A stretch of 12,106 nt of DNA from Polyrhizophydium stewartii (taxonomy: Eukaryota > Chytridiomycota > Chytridiomycetes > Rhizophydiales). Below, piece by piece: positions 6,579-12,106 of the stretch. A program made the translations under genes and the position numbers. The stretch is taken from NCBI GenBank assembly GCA_027604665.1, contig JADGIZ010000539.1, positions 1 to 12,106 on the forward strand, in the 5' to 3' direction. Position 1 is the stretch's first letter. Every line of letters begins with the position of its first letter. The notes beneath the pieces were generated by a model. It searched no databases. It saw nothing but the letters and a program-made list of their open reading frames with translations, and had not been told where the DNA came from.

Positions 6579-8189
6579 TCACTGGGCGATCAAGGCGGCG
6601 ACGAGAGCCGCACCCAGACTCGACCCATCGTGCGCCGAAACCAGCAAGATATTATCCGCCGCGACACCAACAATCTCACGCAAGGCATCGCGCACGCGGT
6701 TCGCATAGTGTGGATAGTTCTCATACAGCGACCCATCAATAGCCACCGTGCAGTCATTGAGCCTGTGCGTCCTGGTCACGATGGCGGCGATGCCGGCAGC
6801 AACAAGCCTCGCAGACCGCGTGCCAATGAGCTCGGCAACGCGCTTGACAACACGGCGGTCGACGATCGTGGTTGATGCGCGCGGCACGCCGACAAGGTTC
6901 TCGAGCACGTTGCGCACGTCGGCTAGGTCTGCCGAGTGGTCGCGCTCGATGCGCGAGAGCAGGGCCGTTTCGATGGATCCGCGGGTTGAGAGCGCCGGCA
7001 CCTGCGCGCCGCCAAAGAGCTCGCCCGTCGAGACCAGGTCGGCGAGCACCAGGCGCAAAAGCTCGGCGAGGTACATCCCGCCCACGAGCTTCTCGAGCAT
7101 GTACGTGCGCGGGTTCGACGACTGGCGATCGATTGTGAGGTCGTACTGCGTGACGGGGAGCACGATGCATGCGTCGTCGAATGCACCCCACTCGGTGTTG
7201 ACGACCATGAGCCCCGACGACTGTGATGGCGCCGCCGCCGCCGACGACGACGACGATGAAGACGGTGGCAGGTGACCTGCGTACTTTGGAATGCGGTCGA
7301 TGCGCTCAACGTACGCCGCGTTGGTGCCCGTGCCGAGGATCACGCCAAGATGGGTCGACGTGTCCTTGAACGCGTGCGCAACGAGCGTGCCCACAGCGTC
7401 GTTGACCAGCGCCACGACGCGCACGCGCAGACGCTTGCGGTCGAGCGCGGCCTGCAGCATCTGCACGGGGTCGCTGCCCTCGACGCCCGATGCCGTGTAG
7501 CCGTTGCACCACTGCATCAGCGTGCCTGCCATCCGCCCCCTCCCCCCGCCCCAAATCGACGCACAAAATCGCATCACCAGTCAGCAGCCGCCAGACTCGC
7601 TCCGACGCGCATGGCCAGCGCGCGTGGATGCGCGCTCACCCTTGTCAATGGCCGTCTGGGCGACGGGGAACGAGAACGTGAGGCCCAGGAGCCTCTCGGC
7701 TGGCGCGGCGGGCGTCGTCGCATCGATCTCGGCCAGGAACTCTTGAACGCACGCAGCGAAAAAGTCGAACAGATCCACACCCCTTCCAGTCTTGAGCTCG
7801 CTCGGCACCTGGACGCGCTTCTGCCTCGATCGCATGCGGGAGGGTCCCACGAGCGCCGGCGCGGGCGCGGGCGCGGGCGTCGCCGCCGGTGTCGTCGTAG
7901 TCGTTGCCGACGCAGCAACACCGCCCGGCTCAAGCACCACCTCGCAAACACGGAAATACGACCCGCCGACATCCACCCCGAGAAACACGCCCGTCTCGGT
8001 GCCGCGCGGAAGCACGGTCACAAAGGACGGAATCATCTTGAGGTCCTGGTCGTCGCGCGCAAGCCCTTGGTCCATCTCCTTGACAAAGTGCTTGACGAGC
8101 TCGTGCAGCTTGCGCTGCGGCACGCCAAAGGCCTGCTCGAGCCGCGCGAGCGAGCGCGCCGCCGCCTCGCGCGGCCAGGGGGCTCCCAT
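6579..8189 (-). CDS. Hexokinase-family protein (two coding exons, divergent sugar-binding loop)
   Basis: The reading is minus strand, join(8189-7640, 7525-6579), about 498 aa, usual for a single-domain eukaryotic hexokinase. Hexokinases transfer phosphate from ATP to glucose or other hexoses in the first glycolytic step. Seen from the N-terminus: LVKHFVKEMDQGL (31-43); phosphate loop DVGGSYFR (73-80); TFSFPVAQ (171-178); LVNDAVGTL with the predicted catalytic base Asp226; LGTGTNAAY (247-255); NTEWGAF with Glu295; LEKLVGGMYL with Glu328; AIDGSLY and SAHDGSSLGAAL in the nucleotide-binding C-terminus. Two oddities stand out: the usual Trp-Thr-Lys-Gly-Phe sugar loop reads WCNGY (189-193), and GGTN of the phosphate loop reads GGSY. 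Low-complexity inserts occur at about 95-113 (Thr/Pro/Ala) and 271-287 (Ser/Ala). The start at 8189 is the last Met before conserved sequence; an upstream frame (see 8190-8446) may supply the real N-terminus. Family sure; enzyme activity uncertain. Confidence 0.9.
7526..7639 (-). other. Intron of the hexokinase-family gene
   Basis: The minus-strand donor is ACAAGG|GTGAGC and the acceptor GGATGGCAG|GC, 114 nt. Joining restores continuous hexokinase homology (AIDKG then TLMQW) with a split Gly codon. The intron 5' half is unlike hexokinase, and a CTGACTGGTGATGC stretch could hold the branch point. Confidence 0.92.
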
Positions 8190-8446
8190 CGGGTCGGCCG
8201 TCTCGGGCGTGTCCGTCGTGCTCGTGCGCGCGCTGTCGCCGGCGCTGCTACTGCCGGGCGCCGCTTGGCCCGCGGCCGCTGAGTCCCGCTGGCCGCGGCG
8301 CGGGCGGCGGCCACGGCGCTGCTCGCGCTCTCGGCGTTGGCCGTGCTGCGCGACGTGCATGCAGGCCCGCCACCGCCCCGCGGCAGCGCCGTGGCCGCGA
8401 GGGCGACGCCCGCCGTGAAGCCAAACACAAAGGCCGTGCGGGGCAT
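8190..8446 (-). other. Possible upstream N-terminal coding segment of the hexokinase gene, out of frame
   Basis: A minus-strand ATG at 8446-8444 opens a frame starting MPRTAFVFGFTAGVALAATA, a hydrophobic stretch of the kind used as a membrane anchor or targeting sequence. The frame differs from the hexokinase frame and stays open past 8189. To be joined it needs a splice with intron length of 3n+2, or a one-base frame correction. No GT donor with good consensus was found between 8446 and 8190. The hexokinase frame itself is open here and reads Ser/Ala/Gly/Thr-rich sequence, which is plausible as a linker. Unresolved. Confidence 0.35.
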
Positions 8447-8662
8447 GCGTGTGCGAAGAAGGTCGTGCCGAGGGTGGGCCGGCGGGTGTGTGCGGCGTGC
8501 GGCCAAGCACGCCGGTCGGGCATTCAGAAGATGCACCAATCCCGCGGCCTCCCTTCCGCTTGTCCAATCGCGAGATCTGTCCCAATCTCTCGAATCTCTC
8601 TGGACCACCACACCACCCACTCCCCGATGGTTGCAGCCACGCGAGCTGTCCTACAATCGAGT
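8447..8662 (-). promoter_or_regulatory. Promoter region of the hexokinase-family gene with three CCAAT boxes
   Basis: This region lies between the DYRK stop codon (8663-8665) and the candidate hexokinase starts, both genes being on the minus strand. Three CCAAT pentamers occur on the plus strand at 8536-8540, 8564-8568 and 8582-8586. CCAAT boxes bind the NF-Y/HAP complex in either orientation. They sit 90-142 bp upstream of the ATG at 8446 and about 350-400 bp upstream of the ATG at 8189. The region must also hold the DYRK 3' end. Chance occurrence of three pentamers in 50 bp is possible but uncommon. Confidence 0.4.
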
Positions 8663-11659
8663 TTATCGCCACGTCCGCGTCTGTGCGCTAAACTCCTTGG
8701 ACGTCCGAGAGGCAGTCGACGGCTTCCGCGTCACGCGAAGGCCCTCGGTGCCAGACGACGTCGACCACCGCGAGCCGCCGCCGCTGTAGGGGCTCGCCGC
8801 CAGCCCGCCAGCGCCGATTGTGACGACGCTGGTGCCGTGCGCGGGTGACGAGGACGACGGCATCGCCGCTGCTGCCGTCGCTGCGGAAGACGAAGACGAC
8901 GATGGGGCCGCGGCCGTGGCAGCGCGGCCAGACGCGGCGCCGGATCCGTTGACGGTGCTGCCGTTGCTGCTGCTACTGCTGCTGCCGTTGATGCTGATGT
9001 TGCCGCTGTTGCCGCTGCCTCCAGCGCCGCCCACAACGGTGCCGCTGGCGGATCCGCTGCCGGTGCTTGACAGCGATGCAATCGACAGCCGCGTGGCGGA
9101 TGCATGATGGTGGTATGAGCCACGCCGGTCGACCGTCGCCGTCGCACGGACAATGTCGCTCGGGGTGCCGTGCTGCGAGTACGGGATCGGCGGGAGCACG
9201 TCGTTAATGTAAGTCGTGGACATGGATGCTTGCTGCTGGGGCTGCTGCTGCTGTTGTTGTTGCTGCTGCTGCTGGGATTGCTGCTGCTGGGACTGCTGCT
9301 GCTGCTGCGCCTGCTGCTGAGAGGAGGAAGAGTAGCCAAATGGGCCGGTGCTGCTTCCTCCTGCCGCCGGAGCGCTCGTCCCGTTGAGCGACGAGCCGTT
9401 TCCGGAATAGTGCGTCGTGGTTGGCCGCAGCGGCAGCGCCGACGAGCTGAGCGATGCCGTCGAGAGGCGGCCGGGCGATCCAGACGAGTAGCCTTGGCCC
9501 GTGGCGCGCAGGCGGCCGCTTGCGCGCTGGTATCCTGCCACCGACGGCAAAAGGCTTCGCGTGCCGGTCGTGGCCGTTGACGAGGACGAGGACGACGATG
9601 CCGACGAGAGCGTCGACGACGACGAGACCGAGGCGAGGACGGCCTGCTCGTGGGGCTGGCGCATGCGCGCGGCCTGCTGCTGCTGCTGGTGCTGCTGGGC
9701 AGCGAGGCTCTCCATCGACGGCGCCGTCATGAGCCGCGATGCCTTGGGCGAGACCTGCGTGGCGGCGGCCTGGATCGACGAGATGGACGCATACTTCATG
9801 CGCGACGAGAGCATGGGCTTGGAGCTCTGGCCGCTGGAGCTGGCCGAGGCGGCGGCCGAGGCGGCAGATGCGGCAGCGGCGGCGCTGGCCGTGTGCTCGC
9901 CAAAGTCGCTGACCGAGGCCGATGCACGGATAACGGTCGTGCCCTGGGTGCGCACGCGCGGCGAGTCGCCGTTGGTGAGCTGCACGCCGTTGGAGCCAGT
10001 GCCGGCGCCGCGGCTGGCCGACGACGAGGCGGCGGGTATGCCAGACGAAGTCGAGCCCGCTGGCCGGCGGAGCTGGCCCGGGGCGGGGATCTCGGGCGTG
10101 GGCGGGATGAAGCGCACGCCCGTCACAAACGGATGCCGCAGGGCCTCCGTGGGCACCATGCGCTGGCTGGTGTCCCAGGTGAGGCAGCGGTCGAGAAAGT
10201 CGAGAAAGGCCATGTCGGTGCACTTGATGGCCGACGAGAGGGTCTTGGTCGACGGCCGGCGCTTCTTGCCCTTTGAGTTGGCCACGAGGCGCGGCTGGTC
10301 GTTGTGGTCAAAGAAGACCTTGGTGCGGGTGCCGTGGAGGAGCACTTCTGGGGGCGGCACTCCCTTGACCTCCATGATGCACGCGAGCTGCTCCTGCTCG
10401 TTCTCGCCGGGGAACAGCGGATAGCCCGTGTAGAGCTCGGCGAGGATGCACCCGAGCGACCACATGTCGATGGCGGTGCGGTACGGTATGCCCAGGATGA
10501 CCTCTGGGCTGCGGTAGAAGCGCGACTGCACGTACGTGTACAAGCGCTCGTCCTCGAGACAGCTGCTGCCAAAGTCAATGACCTTGATGTCGTAGCGCGG
10601 CAGCGACGGGTCAAAGTCTGAAGGGATGCGCGGCGCGGCGGCGACCGAGCGCGATGAGGATGAGCTGGAGGGGTAGATGTTGACGTCCTGGCGCGATGGC
10701 TGCAAAAAGGTGACGTCCTTGAGCAGGATGTTCTGCAGGGGGCGAGCATGTCAACGATCATGCAGCAAGTGCACAGGGGGTAAATATCGGGGGTTGATGC
10801 ATGAGACGCACCTCGGGCTTGAGATCGCAGTGTACAATGCGCGACTCTGCGAGAACCTCCAGGCAGTTGAGCATCTGGACCGTGAAGCGGCGGATGACGC
10901 CCAGATGGACGCCCTTGAACGAGCCGGCCTTGAGCCACTCGTAGAGGTTGGTGCCGAGGAGCTCAAAGGTCAGGCACAGGTGGCCGCGGAAGTAAAAGTG
11001 GTCAAAGATGTGGATGAGCGAGTGGTTGTTGTCCGGGTCCTCGTCGCGGATCTTGCGCAGCACCTTGACCTCGACCATGCCCTGCTTCTCGAAGCGCTTC
11101 TTGTTGCGGATGATCTTGAGGGCCACGTTGGTCTTTGTCTTGTGGTCGTAGCACTTGAGGACCTGGCCAAAGGAGCCCTTGCCAAGAAGCGATAGGATCT
11201 CGTAGCGGTAACAAATGTGGTCGTGTCGTGTGAGGTAGAGGTCTCCGCGGGCGTCGTCGTAGCCTGCTCAGGCGGCGGGAGGGGCGGTAGCGATAAGAGT
11301 GGATCCGATGCGACGCGATGTGGCGCAGCGCGGGTGGGACGCGGCAGGATGCGATGCGATGCGATGCGATGCGGCGCAGCGGGATGCGTCAGAGCGTGCG
11401 AACGCGTGGCAGCGGGGAGGCAGCGAGACAGGGCGGCGGCAGCGGCGACGGCGGTGCGCACCCATATTGTAGACGTTGTTGTCGCTCTCCTTGGCCGTGC
11501 CCTCGAGGTTCCACGTCTCGGCGAGATCTGCGCCTGTCCTGCGGTTGGGGCCGCCAATCTTCTCAATCTTTTGGGCGCCGGCAAAGTAGATCTCGGGGAA
11601 GTTGAAGATCTCGGACTGCTCGTGCGGCGTGAGCAGCGACTTGAACTGTCTCACGGTGG
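8663..11659 (-). CDS. Class II DYRK protein kinase (DYRK2/Pom1-like), 5' end unresolved
   Basis: Minus-strand exons are 11659-11462, 11263-10812 and 10732-8663, giving about 905 aa plus an unseen N-terminus. DYRKs autophosphorylate an activation-loop Tyr, then phosphorylate Ser/Thr in substrates. Numbering from the first residue of the 11659 exon: LTPHEQSEIFNFPEIYFAG (9-27), the accessory region before the kinase typical of class II; DYRK-homology box YDDARGDLY then HDHICYRYE (67-87); Gly loop GKGSFG (93-98); VALK with Lys115; HCDLKPEN with catalytic Asp212; DFG at 269-271; activation loop YTY (281-283) followed by QSRFYRSPEVILG; domain end HPFV near residue 419. A ~30-residue Ser-rich insert lies between the catalytic loop and DFG. 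A ~480-residue Ser/Ala/Gly/Gln tail follows, including polyglutamine. The DYRK box with the preceding region separates it from Yak1 and class I DYRK1. Class II members act in cell polarity, growth control and stress; the role here is inferred only from family. Confidence 0.92.
9230..9319 (-). repeat. Polyglutamine tract in the DYRK tail (CAG/CAA repeat)
   Basis: Ninety bases encode 30 residues, of which 26 are Gln, interrupted by Ala, Ser, Ser and Pro. Most codons are CAG with a few CAA. It lies in the C-terminal low-complexity tail. Such tracts are prone to length change by slippage. Confidence 0.95.
10733..10811 (-). other. Intron in the DYRK gene between the catalytic-loop codons
   Basis: The donor is CCCGAG|GTGCGT and the acceptor CCCCCTGCAG|AAC, 79 nt, phase 0. 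It splits the HCDLKPEN motif between Glu and Asn; joining restores HCDLKPENILLKD exactly. Confidence 0.95.
11264..11461 (-). other. Intron in the DYRK gene before the DYRK-homology box
   Basis: The donor is AATATGG|GTGCGC and the acceptor GCCTGAGCAG|GC, 198 nt. Joining makes a split Gly codon and places YDDARGD directly after VYNM, as expected for the DYRK box. The intron contains the GATGC repeat noted separately. Confidence 0.88.
11348..11372. repeat. Five perfect GATGC pentamers in a DYRK intron
   Basis: Five adjacent copies of the pentamer occur, with degenerate copies (CGATGCGACGCGATG) about 40 bp away. This is a simple microsatellite inside the 198-nt intron. Confidence 0.9.
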
Positions 11660-11871
11660 CTGGGTGTGGGGCACGGACGAGCAGGCGGATGGCGGGCGGC
11701 CGATGGCAAACCGCACGGGTTTGTTTTGTGTCAGCGCCGTGCATAGGAGGCACAATCAACAAACGGGGTGTGCGTGTGTGAGAGTGTGTGATAGGCGTGG
11801 GGTGGGGCGGTGCCCGCTGGTCGTGCACGCCCAGCCGTCGCAGCGAGCGGCTTTCGGCGAGGCCGCCGCAC
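11660..11871 (-). other. Candidate 5' intron of the DYRK gene
   Basis: The acceptor is CACACCCAG|CC at 11662-11660; sequence downstream of it reads TVRQFKSLLTPHEQ, matching class II DYRKs. For the donor, CCG|GTGCGG at 11871 is the best candidate because it gives the needed phase (one base left over) and resembles the GTGCGT and GTGCGC donors used elsewhere in this gene. The segment is CA/GT-rich with stretches such as CACACTCTCACACACGCACAC on the minus strand. The acceptor is likely; the donor is a guess. Confidence 0.4.
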
Positions 11872-12106
11872 CGGCACATCGACGGATATGGGTGGCCTGG
11901 TTGGATGCCGGCCGGGGGGAGGGGCGACAGGCGGGCAGCAGCATCTGCGCAAGAGCCGCCTCGCCCACCCGGCCGCCGCGCGCGGGGTCCCGAGCGGGGG
12001 CGGGCGGGAGACGGCCGCGCCGGCCGGGCGCGGGGGCAGGGGGCGGGCGCCGCCAGGGGCGCCCGGCCGGGGGGGGGCGGGGGCGGGGATGCCGTTGATG
12101 GGGGGC
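11872..12106 (-). other. G-rich window end, possibly the DYRK N-terminal exon
   Basis: If the candidate donor at 11871 is right, the exon upstream would contain ALAQMLLPACRPSPRPA and then NQATHIRRC on the minus strand, with a Met near 11942. Nothing in this matches a known DYRK N-terminus. From about 11980 the plus strand is almost pure G and C, with runs of up to nine Gs, so base-calling or assembly errors are possible. No gene is called with confidence. Confidence 0.25.

Noticed and set aside
6225..8282. Plus-strand frames such as 6225-6875 and 7272-8282
   Set aside because: They lie wholly or largely opposite hexokinase coding exons, have Arg-rich composition and no family resemblance.
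9501..10424. Plus-strand frame of 307 aa opposite the DYRK exon
   Set aside because: Antisense shadow of the kinase and its low-complexity tail. The minus strand carries clear kinase motifs.
1..12106. tRNA or rRNA genes, CRISPR arrays, bacterial operon signals
   Set aside because: No cloverleaf with an intact B-box-like GGTTCGAATC, no rRNA core sequence and no regularly spaced repeats were found on reading both strands by eye.

Overview
The window looks like nuclear DNA of a GC-rich eukaryote, most likely a fungus (possibly an early-diverging one) or a related unicellular opisthokont. Evidence: genes split by short GT-AG introns (79-310 nt), long Ser/Ala/Gln low-complexity tracts, a class II DYRK kinase, a eukaryotic hexokinase-family protein and a decayed Ty3/gypsy retrotransposon. 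No bacterial operon or Shine-Dalgarno organisation is visible. The species assignment is a guess.

Left half (1-4331): two related alanine-rich genes lie head to head. The left one (minus strand, running off the left edge) and the right one (plus strand, from 4119) share their first ~70 codons. They also share ~570 bp of upstream DNA, forming a large inverted repeat (about 1-985 against 3540-4331). Between the arms is a dead Ty3/gypsy element: a gag-like fragment (1069-1425), an inverted partial second copy of it (about 1433-1560), a protease remnant, and a reverse transcriptase whose YxDD box has become SLGD. RNase H is missing. The integrase is frame-broken and stops where the right arm begins.

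Middle (4119-6578): the right alanine-rich gene is best read as three exons (557 aa) with no family I recognise. It is followed by 357 bp with no supported gene.

Right half (6579-12106), minus strand: a hexokinase-family gene (two coding exons, about 498 aa from the start chosen) sits downstream of a class II DYRK kinase gene, which has at least three coding exons and a ~480-residue low-complexity tail with polyglutamine. The DYRK 5' end is not resolved, and the last ~170 bp of the window are extremely G-rich. The hexokinase keeps the catalytic Asp but has an altered sugar-binding loop.

The two right-hand genes are separate, co-oriented units, and no functional link between them can be read from the sequence. 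The most unusual part is the inverted paralog pair, whose upstream DNA is better conserved than its coding DNA and which encloses a fold-back, broken retroelement.
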